64,000 nucleotides of DNA. Source: JBFMFR01 sp040752025. Its GTDB lineage: Bacteria > Chloroflexota > Anaerolineae > Anaerolineales > UBA4823. The stretch's first letter is position 1. Every line of letters starts with the position of its first letter. The stretch lies in contig JBFMFR010000026.1 in NCBI GenBank assembly GCA_040752025.1, forward strand, positions 1 through 64,000. Reading direction: 5' to 3'. Position numbers and translations under genes: made by a program. Shown here piece after piece: positions 40,699 through 50,152 of this stretch. The notes beneath the pieces are model-generated. The model had not been told where the DNA came from and made no database searches. It worked only from the letters and a program-made list of their open reading frames with translations.

Positions 40699-42210
40699 AT
40701 GCTCTCAACATTTCGGGAATTTATCTTGAAGGGCTTGCTGGTTATTTTCTTGATCGCCAGTTTGCTCAATGTGGCCATCGTGGTCAACGCTGCCGAAAGC
40801 ACATCATCGTTGCCTGCAAACGATCCATCTGCCAGCCAGGCGCCGGCTTTAGATTACTTTGCGCATCTCCCGCTGCTCTATCATCCAGGAAATCCACCTT
40901 TGGGAGGTGAAGCTCGCTGGCAAAGCGACCTGATCTTCGAAAAAGCGCAATCCGCCAACATGCGTTGGCTGCGTCTGAGTGTATTCCAATGGGATGATAT
41001 TCAACCTGTTGAGTCAGCTCCGGGAGATCCGCCTGTCTATCATTGGGAATACGTTCAAAACGCGGCTTTGCAAGCCGCCGCGGCGCGTGGTTTCACCATC
41101 ATTGCAACGATCCGTTTCGCGCCTGCCTGGGCGCGTAAAATCCCGGAATATTCTTGCGGCCCTGTAGCAGAAGCTCAACTGGATGCTTTCGCCGAGTTCG
41201 TGCAAACCGCGGTCAGCATTTATAGCGCCCCGCCTTACAATATCAAGTACTGGGAGATTGGCAACGAACCTGATGTAGATCCTTATGTAGCCAGTTTTGT
41301 TCCAAATACAGACTACGATTATGGCTGCTGGGGCGACAACTCAGACGATTATTATGGGGGTGAGTATTATGCTAAAATGCTCGAGCGCGTCTATCCGCTT
41401 GTCAAAGCCGCAGACCCTGCCTCTCAAGTGCTGGTGGGCGGGTTGTTGACCGATTGCGATCCAACTTACACTTATCCTCCTCCGGGGAGGGATTGTAAAT
41501 CCTCAAAGTTTCTGGAAGGTATCCTGCGCTACAACAGCAATCAGGGATACCTGTACTTCGATATGCTCAGCTTTCATGGCTATGCTTCTTACTTCCGGGG
41601 AAAAATCTTTGATGAAAACCAGGTGACTGCTAATCCCTGGGGGCATCGCGGCGGGCTTGTTTTAGGAAAAGCGGATTTTTTGCGCCAGGTGCTCTCCTCC
41701 TATAGCGCAGACAAGCCGCTGCTGCACACCGAGGGCGCCCTGAACTGCCCGGCTTATTGGACAAATAATTACAGTTGCAATCCCCAACCCGGAACCGATT
41801 ACTACGAAGCTCAAGCGGACTACGTTGTCTGGTTATACGTTCGTGATTGGGCCATCGACATCCCAGGCGTCATCTGGTTCACAGTTGAGGAAAGTGGCTG
41901 GCACAATAGTGGACTTCTCAATCCAGATACCACCACCCGTCCGGCTCATGCCGCTTATCGCTTCCTCAGCCAGGAATTGGCTGGCGCTCATTATGTTGGC
42001 ACAATCGGCAATTACCCTGAACTCAGGACATACGCTTTTGGAAAAACGAGGAAACGCATCTGGGTGATGTGGGCCCCGGATCAAATCGATCACACCATAA
42101 CATTGCCGGCTAACGTGCTTGTGGTCTACGACAAATATGGAAACCCGGTCATTCCCAGCGCAGGTCAAATCACAGTTAACAGCCCGGTTTACGTAGAGAT
42201 GTGGCCTTAG
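40699..42210 (+). CDS. Secreted clan-A glycoside-hydrolase-like protein
   Basis: A 503-aa exported protein. The N-terminus (FILKGLLVIFLIASLLNVAIVV, shown in part, then NAAES) is a signal peptide. YWEIGNEPDVDPYVASF carries the acid/base Glu in the NEP motif of clan GH-A (GH39/GH5-like), and LLHTEGALNC offers the probable nucleophile Glu in the right order. WLRLSVFQWDDIQP is an early strand of the barrel. GAGGGAG at 40687-40693 is a strong ribosome site and the gene has its own promoter. It may trim or edit the exported glycan. The exact family is uncertain. Confidence 0.8.
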   Translation: MLSTFREFILKGLLVIFLIASLLNVAIVVNAAESTSSLPANDPSASQAPALDYFAHLPLLYHPGNPPLGGEARWQSDLIFEKAQSANMRWLRLSVFQWDDIQPVESAPGDPPVYHWEYVQNAALQAAAARGFTIIATIRFAPAWARKIPEYSCGPVAEAQLDAFAEFVQTAVSIYSAPPYNIKYWEIGNEPDVDPYVASFVPNTDYDYGCWGDNSDDYYGGEYYAKMLERVYPLVKAADPASQVLVGGLLTDCDPTYTYPPPGRDCKSSKFLEGILRYNSNQGYLYFDMLSFHGYASYFRGKIFDENQVTANPWGHRGGLVLGKADFLRQVLSSYSADKPLLHTEGALNCPAYWTNNYSCNPQPGTDYYEAQADYVVWLYVRDWAIDIPGVIWFTVEESGWHNSGLLNPDTTTRPAHAAYRFLSQELAGAHYVGTIGNYPELRTYAFGKTRKRIWVMWAPDQIDHTITLPANVLVVYDKYGNPVIPSAGQITVNSPVYVEMWP

Positions 42211-42390
42211 ATTTATTCACTTCTGAATCGTCCAGCCTATCGATAGATCGAGTTTCGTGACAAATTGTTCAGGCCGGATTTTCTGGCTTACATCCCGCCC
42301 GGCAACCCGTTGGTTGTGGTTGGTCCGGGCATTTGTGGTTGTTCTTGCCAACTGCAAGATCTCTTGATCGTTCAACAAGTCAGGTGAAAC
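42211..42390 (+). other. 180-base gap with no clear gene
   Basis: Contains a 10-bp palindrome CTATCGATAG (42237-42246) and pyrimidine/GT-rich sequence. I see no confident promoter, terminator or small gene. Confidence 0.4.
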
Positions 42391-43881
42391 TTGGATATAT
42401 CACCTACTCCACCTACGGGTTCTTCACGAACCGCGCTGGCTTGTGCGATCCTGGTCAGCATTTTTATCGCTCTTTCGTTATGGGACAGAGCCTTTGATGA
42501 TCCTTTTATTACCTATCGCTATGCGCGCAATTTAGCTCAGGGGGCAGGCTTCGTCTACAATCCAGGCGAACGCGTCCTGAGTACTTCTACGCCTCTGTTT
42601 ACCCTGCTACTGGCAACCGTTTTCCCGCTCTGGCAAGATTTGCCTCATCTGGCCAACTTGATTGGAGCATTCAGCCTGGGGATAGGAGGATTTTTTCTGT
42701 GGAGGCTGGGAAACTCATGGGAAATGAATTTGGAAAGTTGGGTACTCCTGCTACTCTATCCAACCTTCCCATTGATAACAGGCACACTTGGCTCTGAAAC
42801 GCCGCTATACCTGGCTTTATGTTTGGGTGCCTTCGCCTCATATGCCAGGGAAAATCAGTTGCTCGCCGCCACCTTATCAGCTCTGGCTGTGCTCACCCGC
42901 CCTGATGGAGCGCTTATTCCAATTATATTGAGTTTTTACTATGTTCTGAAAAAGCACCGTCTGCCATCCCGGAAAGCCATCGCCATTTTTGGATGCCTAA
43001 CCCTGCCCTGGTTTGTGTTCGCATGGATTTATTTCGGACACCCGTTGCCAGCCACTTTGTTTGCCAAACACCATCAAGGCGCCTTACCCGTTAGCCAGCA
43101 TTTCTTACCAGGCCTGGCTACCATCGCAAGTTGGTACGCAAAAAACCTATATTTCCAGTTAGAAATTGCGCTATCAATCATCGGGCTGGCTTTCGTAATC
43201 TGGCGTAAGCGCCAGTGGGCGCCATTGCTTGCTTGGGTCACAGTTTACTCCCTGGCTTACCAAACCTTGGGAGTCAGCCGTTATTTTTGGTATTACGCTC
43301 CCCTGATACCCGTTTTCATCATTTTAGTCACCCTGGGCCTGGCTTTCCTGGCGCATATAAAAGATTCTCCAGTTCTCTCGGTCAAGTTGCCAGCCTTGAA
43401 AAATTTCTCCAGGTGGGGCCCCATAGCAATATCCGTGCTGCTAATTGGTTCTCAAGCGCAAGCTTTGAGGCTCGCCAGGGACCAAAATAGCCTGATCCTA
43501 CCATTCTATCGTTCAATCGGTGAGTGGCTAAACGCGCATACCCCCCCAGATGCCCGCGTCGGTATGCTCGAAGTCGGTATCATCGGTTATTACGCCCAAC
43601 GCCCGGTTATCGACTTCGCTGGCCTGATCCAGCCCGATGTTGCTGCTCAAATGAACCCCTCAACCACCTACCAGGATGCTGCCCTTTGGGCTGTGCACCA
43701 ATACCAGCCCGAATACGTTGTACTTCACGCCAACGCCTTCCCCGATCTGGAGAAAGGTTATATCGCCCAAAATTGCCTGCTTGTCAAGATATTTCCAGGG
43801 CAGCCCTATGGTTACTCAACCGATATGCACATCTACGACTGCCAGGGTCACCCAACCACGAAACCATCCTCAGGTTTCTAG
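42391..43881 (+). CDS. Multi-spanning membrane glycosyltransferase-like protein
   Basis: A 496-aa membrane protein with about ten hydrophobic segments. DRAFDDPFITYRYARNLAQG follows the first helix; such an acidic Asp-Asp early loop is typical of GT39/GT87-like arabinofuranosyl and mannosyl transferases that use lipid-linked donors. GFVYNPGERVLSTSTPLFTLLL is another conserved stretch in this type. The C-terminus is a soluble domain (GMLEVGIIGYYAQRPVIDFAG). Starts at TTG with AGGTGAAAC before it; an alternative start is not evident. Confidence 0.75.
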   Translation: MDISPTPPTGSSRTALACAILVSIFIALSLWDRAFDDPFITYRYARNLAQGAGFVYNPGERVLSTSTPLFTLLLATVFPLWQDLPHLANLIGAFSLGIGGFFLWRLGNSWEMNLESWVLLLLYPTFPLITGTLGSETPLYLALCLGAFASYARENQLLAATLSALAVLTRPDGALIPIILSFYYVLKKHRLPSRKAIAIFGCLTLPWFVFAWIYFGHPLPATLFAKHHQGALPVSQHFLPGLATIASWYAKNLYFQLEIALSIIGLAFVIWRKRQWAPLLAWVTVYSLAYQTLGVSRYFWYYAPLIPVFIILVTLGLAFLAHIKDSPVLSVKLPALKNFSRWGPIAISVLLIGSQAQALRLARDQNSLILPFYRSIGEWLNAHTPPDARVGMLEVGIIGYYAQRPVIDFAGLIQPDVAAQMNPSTTYQDAALWAVHQYQPEYVVLHANAFPDLEKGYIAQNCLLVKIFPGQPYGYSTDMHIYDCQGHPTTKPSSGF

Positions 43882-43977
43882 ATTCTCTGCTATTCAGCGA
43901 GAACAGGCCCAGGCCAAAAGATGTTCGTAGTAAAATTCTAACAACATTCGATCACTTTTCGAGAGAGGTAGGAATCC

Positions 43978-44877
43978 ATGAAAGGAATCATCCTTGCCGG
44001 CGGGCATGGTACCCGTCTATTTCCCCTGACACTGGGTGTCAGTAAACAATTACTTCCCGTATACGACAAACCCATGATCTACTACCCTCTATCCATGCTC
44101 ATGCTGGCCGGGATTCGCGAAATGCTCATCATCAGCACGCCTGCTGCATTGCCAAATTTCCGCCAGTTGCTCGGCGACGGCCAGCAGTGGGGACTGCAAT
44201 TTTCGTACGTAGAGCAGGCCGAGCCACGCGGACTGGCTGACGCTTTCTTGGTTCAACCTGAGTTCATTGGCAACGATTCGGTCTGTCTGATCCTGGGCGA
44301 CAACATTTTCTTCGGACACGAGTTGCCTCTAAGACTGCGAGAAGCTGCCCAACTGGACCACGGCGCCCTGATCTTCGCTTACCCGGTGCGCGATCCTCGT
44401 AGCTACGGCGTTGTGGAGTTCGATGACCAGGGTAAAGCGTTGAGCATTGAAGAGAAACCTGCCAAACCGCGCTCCAATTTTGCTGTTCCCGGGCTGTATT
44501 TCTATGATAACCAGGTTGTCAAGTTTGCCACCAGTCTCAAACCATCCCAGCGCGGTGAACTCGAAATCACCGATCTCAACCGCATCTACCTGGAGCGCGG
44601 CGAACTGCGTGTCAGTGTTTTCGGTCGTGGAGTCGCCTGGCTGGATGCCGGCACCCACGAATCGCTGTTGCAGGCAGCCAATTTCGTCCAGGCCGTCGAA
44701 GATCGCCAGGGGATGATGATCTCCTGTCCGGAGGAGATCGCCTACCGCATGGGCTATATTTCCAAACATGAACTGAGTCTGCTCGCCCAACGCTATAACG
44801 GCAATCAATATGGCGCCTACCTGACGAGCCTGGCTACCACGGATTTCCCCTTTCACTCATTAAAGGCAAGCGCATGA
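43978..44877 (+). CDS. rmlA: Glucose-1-phosphate thymidylyltransferase
   Basis: A 299-aa enzyme producing dTDP-glucose, first step to dTDP-rhamnose. ILAGGHGTRLFPLT is the nucleotide-binding loop; SKQLLPVYDKPMIYYPLSMLM, ILGDNIFFGH, EEKPAKPRS and WLDAGTHESL all match RmlA. Length is normal. GAGAGAGG and AGG precede the ATG. Its stop overlaps the next start by 4 bases. RmlB and RmlC are not in the window, so rhamnose synthesis needs genes elsewhere. Confidence 0.95.
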   Translation: MKGIILAGGHGTRLFPLTLGVSKQLLPVYDKPMIYYPLSMLMLAGIREMLIISTPAALPNFRQLLGDGQQWGLQFSYVEQAEPRGLADAFLVQPEFIGNDSVCLILGDNIFFGHELPLRLREAAQLDHGALIFAYPVRDPRSYGVVEFDDQGKALSIEEKPAKPRSNFAVPGLYFYDNQVVKFATSLKPSQRGELEITDLNRIYLERGELRVSVFGRGVAWLDAGTHESLLQAANFVQAVEDRQGMMISCPEEIAYRMGYISKHELSLLAQRYNGNQYGAYLTSLATTDFPFHSLKASA

Positions 44878-45788
44878 AACCAGAACAAACTGATAGCAGC
44901 CAGGGCCAGCCTTACGACGCTTTCTATTTCTCGCATTGCTGCACGCCTGGCCTGCCATATGAGCGCTCCGAGCATTGGTTGCGATTCTTCGATGGCATTG
45001 CAGAACATATCGCCACGGAACTGCAACCTGCCAGCGTGTTGGATGCTGGCTGCGCCCTGGGCTTTTTGGTTGAAAGCCTGCGCAAGCGCGACATCGCCGC
45101 TTTTGGGGTCGATATTTCCGAATATGCCATTCAAAATGTTCATGCGGATATCCGCCCTTATTGTTGGACAGGCTCAATTATCGAACCCTTGCCTCAAGAA
45201 TATGACCTGATCGTTTCAATCGAAGTCTTAGAACACTTACCTGCGAGAGAAGCGGAACAGGTGGTCGCTAACCTCTGTAAGTATAGCCAGCGGGTTTTGT
45301 TTTCCTCAACCCCACGGGAGTTCAGAGAATCCACACACGTCAACGTCCAGCCTGTAGAGCATTGGGCCAAGCTGTTCGCCCGGCATGGCTTTATTCACGA
45401 CCTGGATTACGATGCCTCGTTCATCACATCCTGGGCGATGCTTTTCCGGCGCCAGAAGTTGACCCCAGAGCAGATCGTACAACAATATGAACGCAAGTTG
45501 GCCCATCTCGCTTTGGAAAATTGGGATTTGCGCGTAGGAGCACTGGAAATGCGCCGACAGTTAGCGGCTAACTACGAAACCTTCTCAAAGCTGCAAGCCC
45601 AGGCATCCGAATATTCGGACCTTCAAGCACAGCTCAACCAGTTGCAAACCTGTCAGGATGAGCTTGCCATGTTGAAGAACAGCCGGGGCTGGCGATTATT
45701 GGATGCCCTCCGGCGCTCAAAACCATACAACAGCTTGTACGCCAGGATCTACCAGCGCTGGCTGAAGCCCAAACAGGAGAATCGATGA
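44874..45788 (+). CDS. Methyltransferase with C-terminal coiled coil
   Basis: A 304-aa protein. Residues 40-150 form a class I methyltransferase: SVLDAGCALGFLVESLRKRDIAAFGVDIS, then LIVSIEVLEHLPAREAEQV. From about 200 follows a helical, heptad-like region (VQQYERKLAHLALENWDLRV, LQAQLNQLQTCQDELAMLKN) and SRGWRLLDALRR, a motif often seen linking glycosyltransferase modules. It may scaffold or measure a glycan chain while methylating it; capping methylation that stops chain growth is known in ABC-exported O-antigens. Inferred, not shown. Confidence 0.82.
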   Translation: MKPEQTDSSQGQPYDAFYFSHCCTPGLPYERSEHWLRFFDGIAEHIATELQPASVLDAGCALGFLVESLRKRDIAAFGVDISEYAIQNVHADIRPYCWTGSIIEPLPQEYDLIVSIEVLEHLPAREAEQVVANLCKYSQRVLFSSTPREFRESTHVNVQPVEHWAKLFARHGFIHDLDYDASFITSWAMLFRRQKLTPEQIVQQYERKLAHLALENWDLRVGALEMRRQLAANYETFSKLQAQASEYSDLQAQLNQLQTCQDELAMLKNSRGWRLLDALRRSKPYNSLYARIYQRWLKPKQENR

Positions 45789-46690
45789 TCCGTATCCTGC
45801 TGCTTGGGAAGAAGGGACAGTTGGGCTGGGAACTCCAACGCACTCTGGCCCCTCTGGGACGTGTGGTGGCGCTAGATTTTCCTGAAATCGATCTGCGTAA
45901 GCCTGACTCCTTGCGACAGGTTATTCAACAGTACCACCCCGAATTGATCATCAACGCCACGGCCTATACAGATGTTGATCGAGCCGAAAGCGAACCCCAA
46001 ACTGCCATAGCCATCAACGCCCAGGCCCCTGGCGTGTTAGCAGAAATGTCCAGGGCGCTTGGCGCTGCCCTCATCCACTATTCCACCGATTATGTTTTCA
46101 ACGGCCGGAAGGGTAGCGCCTATCTTGAGACTGATACCCCTGATCCTCTCAACACTTACGGCCAAAGCAAACTGGCCGGCGAACAGGCCATCGCCAGTAC
46201 CGGCTGCGCTTATCTGATCCTGCGTACCAGTTGGGTCTACAGTTTCCGGCGCGATAATTTCGTTCTCAAAGTCCTAAATTGGTCGCGCACCCAGCAAACG
46301 CTACGAATTGTCGACGATCAGATCAGCAACCCCACCTGGGCGCGCATGCTGGCAGAGACTTCTGCCCAGTTACTGGCGACTCTCAAGGAGAATATGGCCG
46401 GGCGCGTCCGTGAGCGCACAGGCATCTATCACGTGGCTGGCAATGGTTGGGCCAGCCGCCTGGAATGGGCTAAGGCTATCCTGCAATACGATCCGCGCCG
46501 CCACGAACAAATCGTTCGAGAGATCTTACCCGCCCGCACGGCCGAATTCCCCACGCCTGCAAAACGCCCGCTCTTCTCGGCCCTGGACTGCAACCGCTTC
46601 TCAGAGACCTTCCAACTGGCTCTACCTGCCTGGCAGGAAAGCCTGCAGTTGGCCAGTGTTGAGCAAGGGAAGTCCCAGGAGCAGACTTAA
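45785..46690 (+). CDS. rmlD: dTDP-4-dehydrorhamnose reductase
   Basis: A 301-aa SDR completing dTDP-L-rhamnose synthesis with NAD(P)H. LLLGKKGQLGWELQRTL is the nucleotide loop; NATAYTDVDRAESEP, HYSTDYVFNGRKGSAYLETD, YGQSKLAGEQA (Tyr-x3-Lys) and LRTSWVYSFRRDNFV are RmlD-specific. Overlaps both neighbours in the 4-base and 1-base manner typical of this operon, and lies two genes after rmlA. Confidence 0.93.
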   Translation: MIRILLLGKKGQLGWELQRTLAPLGRVVALDFPEIDLRKPDSLRQVIQQYHPELIINATAYTDVDRAESEPQTAIAINAQAPGVLAEMSRALGAALIHYSTDYVFNGRKGSAYLETDTPDPLNTYGQSKLAGEQAIASTGCAYLILRTSWVYSFRRDNFVLKVLNWSRTQQTLRIVDDQISNPTWARMLAETSAQLLATLKENMAGRVRERTGIYHVAGNGWASRLEWAKAILQYDPRRHEQIVREILPARTAEFPTPAKRPLFSALDCNRFSETFQLALPAWQESLQLASVEQGKSQEQT

Positions 46691-49600
46691 TGAAATTGGC
46701 TGTTTTTTCAGCAGATCGCTGGGAACATGTCTGCCCTACGTTACGCATCCTCTCGCCAGCCGAACAGGCTGGTTTTACCGTCATTCGCGGCAACGACTGG
46801 GAAAACGACCAATTGAAAACCTTCCCGGCACAAATCGCTGAAGCAGATCTGGTCGTGATTCAGCGCGATTTTCCGAGCCACATCGAGGCCTATGAACAAA
46901 TCATCGCCCAGGCACACACTCTGCGGAAGCCAGTCATTTACGAATTGGACGACCTGCTCACCGAACTGCCTGACGAACACCCTGATTTTGCTCGCTATTT
47001 AGCCGCCCGTCCAGCCATCCTGCGCGCCGTTGTCGAGGCGGACAGTGCGACCGGCAGCACACCTTTCATCTGCGATTACCTGCGCGCCTTCAACCCAAAT
47101 ACTCGTCTATGGCCTAACTACCTCGATGACCGCCTGTGGGCGCTCTCTCCGATCAATAAGCCCGAAAAACAGTCACTGACGATCGGTTACATGGGAGGGC
47201 ACAGCCATATCCACGATCTCGAATTGGTTACTCCTATTTTGCTCAAACTCCTGCAAGATTACGCCGGGCAGATTCAACTTCAATTCTGGGGGGTAGCGCC
47301 GCCTGTCGAGCTTCAACACTTGCCCAATGTTCGCTGGGATTTCGTTGGCCTGCTCGACTATCGCCAATTTGCTGGCTATTTCTCCCGCCAGGTTTGCGAC
47401 ATTTTCATTGCTCCTTTGCAAGATAACTTGTTCAACCGCTGTAAGAGCCATCTCAAGTTCTTGGAGTACAGTTCCCTGGGTGTGCCTGGGGTATACAGCC
47501 AGCCCTCACCCTATGAACATGTAGTTATACCGGGCATCAACGGTTTTTTGGCTTCCACGCCCGATGAATGGGAAAGCCATCTGTCCGCGCTCATCGAAAA
47601 CCTTGATCTGCGCCAACGCATGGGCCTGGCAGCCCTGGAAACTGTGCGCAAGGATTGGCTGCTTTCCAGCCACGTTACCAGTTGGGCAGCGCTTTATCAG
47701 GGATTCTTGCAAATCGATCCGGTCAGCAACCAGCCCTCCCAGGCGCATTCGGTCCCAATCGTAGCAGTTGCGCAAAAAGCGCTGGATTTTCACAAAGATT
47801 TGGAAAGAAGGCTCACGCAGGCGCGCCTTCAACTGGACGAACTCGATTTGCATAACAGAGCGTTAGCAGAGCAAATCAGTAACCTGGACAACCAGTTGCA
47901 TGCCCGTGATCAACAAATCGGCAATCTCATGCAGGAACGCGACGGTATTGACCAACAGCGCCTGGCGCTGCAAAGCGAGCAGACAGCGTTACAAGAGCGG
48001 ATTCAAACCCTGGTAAGCGAAGCTGACGAGAAAGAACGGGTTATTCACCAGAAAGATGAGCGCATCCAGCACCTGGACTGGCTGTACCAGGATATCATGC
48101 AAAGCCGGAGTTGGAAACTTGCCAGGGCAATCGTCAGCACCCGTACCTGGTTCATCCCCGTGGGAAGCCAGCGTGAACAGGCCGTGAAAACTTTGTATTA
48201 CGCCCTCAAATCTCTGAGGAACAACGGACCCTCGGGCACACTGCGTTACATCCGCCAAAACTGGAGAGCGGCCCCCATCCCCCGCAGCGCCCCCCAGTAC
48301 CAACCCCAAACTGTTCCCATTGATATCCAAATCGACACCAATTGCCAGGGCAAATGTTCGCTGCCGGCCATCAGCATTTTACACCTCCTCCAGGCAGATC
48401 AAGCGGCTGAACCACCCCTGCAAGCCATCATGGACTGGCTAAACCGCCAGACCCTTGCCCCGGCAGCCGAGATCATCGTTTGGGACAAATCCGCCGGGCA
48501 GGCTTGGCCAGCAGCCGGAGCAAAAGACCAAACCTGGCCGGCGCCTGACCTGCGATCTTTGCTGGATAAATTGGCCACGCGCTACATCTGTATTGCATCT
48601 AGCGATCTACTCCAGCAGCATGCAACCTTTTTAGAACAAAACCTGGTCGTGCTCGAATCCGAGTCGCTGGCCTTCACGGTCAACTTGAACGGCCGTGCCG
48701 AGTGGGCTGTCGAACAGATCGAACAAGGGTTTCTGCCAGGCGATAGTCAATCCCCGCTGCTGCGCCAGGTGATCGCCAGAGACTGCCTGCAAGATGGCTT
48801 CACCCTGGACCTGAGCGCCTGGCTGGACCGCCAACCTGCTGCGGCAGGCGTAGCGGGCAAAATCATCCATCACACCACGGCCAATCCAGATCAGGAGCAT
48901 GCGTTCCCCTGCAAAGCTCGCCTGGCCAATGTTGAAAGCCTGGTGCAAGAGCATTCGATCCTGGCGCGTATGGGCACCGGTGCAGATTGGGGATCAATCA
49001 CGCATACCCTGCGACCGGTGGACGACATCGTCCCCATCGTGCCGCGCCCCAGTGATATCCCCACTTCGATTATGGTGCACCCCTTCCTGGCAGTAGGCGG
49101 CGCGGAACAGATCTCCCTACAAAATATGCGCCACTTACAGGATCAAATCCGCTTCGCCCTTCTGACATTCGAAGACCTGGATCCGGCCCTCGGTACGACT
49201 GCCGACGCCTACCGGCAGGTGACCCCCTGGGTATACATGCTGCCAAACTTTTTGCATCCGGCTCTGTATTGGTCTTTCCAGGCTTACCTGATCAAACGCT
49301 TGCAGGTCAGATCTATGTACATCGCCAATGGAACCACCTGGATCTATCACGCCCTGCCTGAAATAAAACGCCAGTTCCCCAATATCCGCATTGCCAACCA
49401 GGTGTACGACTCTGTAGTTGGTTGGATCAACCGCTACGATTTATCCCTGGTGACCTATATCGATGCCCATCTGGCGCCCAATCCCAAAATCCGTGAGGCC
49501 TACATTCAAAAGGGCGTCAAGCCCGAAAACACTTACGTGATCGAAAACGGCGTCGATCCAGAAGAAATCAACCCCGCTTCTTATACCGATGAAGCTATCG

Positions 49601-50148
49601 ATGAAATCAAATCCAGGCTTGGCCTGAAACCGGGTAAGAAAATCGTCACTTTTGCTTCCCGGCTACACTTCCAAAAGCGCCCGATGGATTTTGTCGAACT
49701 GGCCCGGCGTTTTTCAAGCGACGAAACCATCGAATTCCTGATGGTCGGCGATGGCCCGTTGGCTGACACTGTTGAAGAACAGGTCGCGAAAATCAAGCTG
49801 GGCAATTTCCGCCGGCGCAAGTTCTACCGCCCAATCAGTGACATACTGGCAGTTACAGATGCACTCGTGCTTCCTTCTGAGTTCGAGGGCATGCCCATGA
49901 TCATCACCGAGGCATTGGCGATGGGCAAACCGGTGGTCGCCACCGACGTCGGCAACAACCGGGAAGTCCTGGAAAGGACGCACGGTGGCATCGTAATTTC
50001 CAAAATCGGCGATATCGGCATGCTCAAGGACGCCTTACGCCAACTGCTCGATGCACCTCCCGAGCCCGAGGCATTGAGGCAAAAAGCGCTGGCTTATTGG
50101 GATGTTGCCTTGATCGCGCAGCAACTGCGTGATGCGCTCATCGGATGA
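46690..50148 (+). CDS. Multidomain glycosyltransferase (GT4-like / coiled coil / GT4)
   Basis: An 1152-aa cytoplasmic protein. Residues 1-345 form a GT-B-like module (IYELDDLL, LTIGYMGGHSHIHDL, FLEYSSLGVPGVYSQ). About 360-480 is a coiled coil with Gln/Glu/Leu heptads ending in SRSWKLARAI. A middle part (500-740) has no confident family and could be a decayed GT2. From about 770 a full GT4 domain follows: HPFLAVGGAEQI, IENGVDPEEIN, VTFASRLHFQKRP and LPSEFEGMPMIITEALAMGKPVVATD. Two catalytic heads on a rod suggest a polymerising or two-linkage enzyme. AGGAG upstream. Confidence 0.82.
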   Translation: MKLAVFSADRWEHVCPTLRILSPAEQAGFTVIRGNDWENDQLKTFPAQIAEADLVVIQRDFPSHIEAYEQIIAQAHTLRKPVIYELDDLLTELPDEHPDFARYLAARPAILRAVVEADSATGSTPFICDYLRAFNPNTRLWPNYLDDRLWALSPINKPEKQSLTIGYMGGHSHIHDLELVTPILLKLLQDYAGQIQLQFWGVAPPVELQHLPNVRWDFVGLLDYRQFAGYFSRQVCDIFIAPLQDNLFNRCKSHLKFLEYSSLGVPGVYSQPSPYEHVVIPGINGFLASTPDEWESHLSALIENLDLRQRMGLAALETVRKDWLLSSHVTSWAALYQGFLQIDPVSNQPSQAHSVPIVAVAQKALDFHKDLERRLTQARLQLDELDLHNRALAEQISNLDNQLHARDQQIGNLMQERDGIDQQRLALQSEQTALQERIQTLVSEADEKERVIHQKDERIQHLDWLYQDIMQSRSWKLARAIVSTRTWFIPVGSQREQAVKTLYYALKSLRNNGPSGTLRYIRQNWRAAPIPRSAPQYQPQTVPIDIQIDTNCQGKCSLPAISILHLLQADQAAEPPLQAIMDWLNRQTLAPAAEIIVWDKSAGQAWPAAGAKDQTWPAPDLRSLLDKLATRYICIASSDLLQQHATFLEQNLVVLESESLAFTVNLNGRAEWAVEQIEQGFLPGDSQSPLLRQVIARDCLQDGFTLDLSAWLDRQPAAAGVAGKIIHHTTANPDQEHAFPCKARLANVESLVQEHSILARMGTGADWGSITHTLRPVDDIVPIVPRPSDIPTSIMVHPFLAVGGAEQISLQNMRHLQDQIRFALLTFEDLDPALGTTADAYRQVTPWVYMLPNFLHPALYWSFQAYLIKRLQVRSMYIANGTTWIYHALPEIKRQFPNIRIANQVYDSVVGWINRYDLSLVTYIDAHLAPNPKIREAYIQKGVKPENTYVIENGVDPEEINPASYTDEAIDEIKSRLGLKPGKKIVTFASRLHFQKRPMDFVELARRFSSDETIEFLMVGDGPLADTVEEQVAKIKLGNFRRRKFYRPISDILAVTDALVLPSEFEGMPMIITEALAMGKPVVATDVGNNREVLERTHGGIVISKIGDIGMLKDALRQLLDAPPEPEALRQKALAYWDVALIAQQLRDALIG

Positions 50149-50152
50149 AATC

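Noticed and set aside
45248..45262. GCGGAACAGG half-site in the 44874 methyltransferase
   Set aside because: Only one arm is present and the encoded residues fit the methyltransferase fold.
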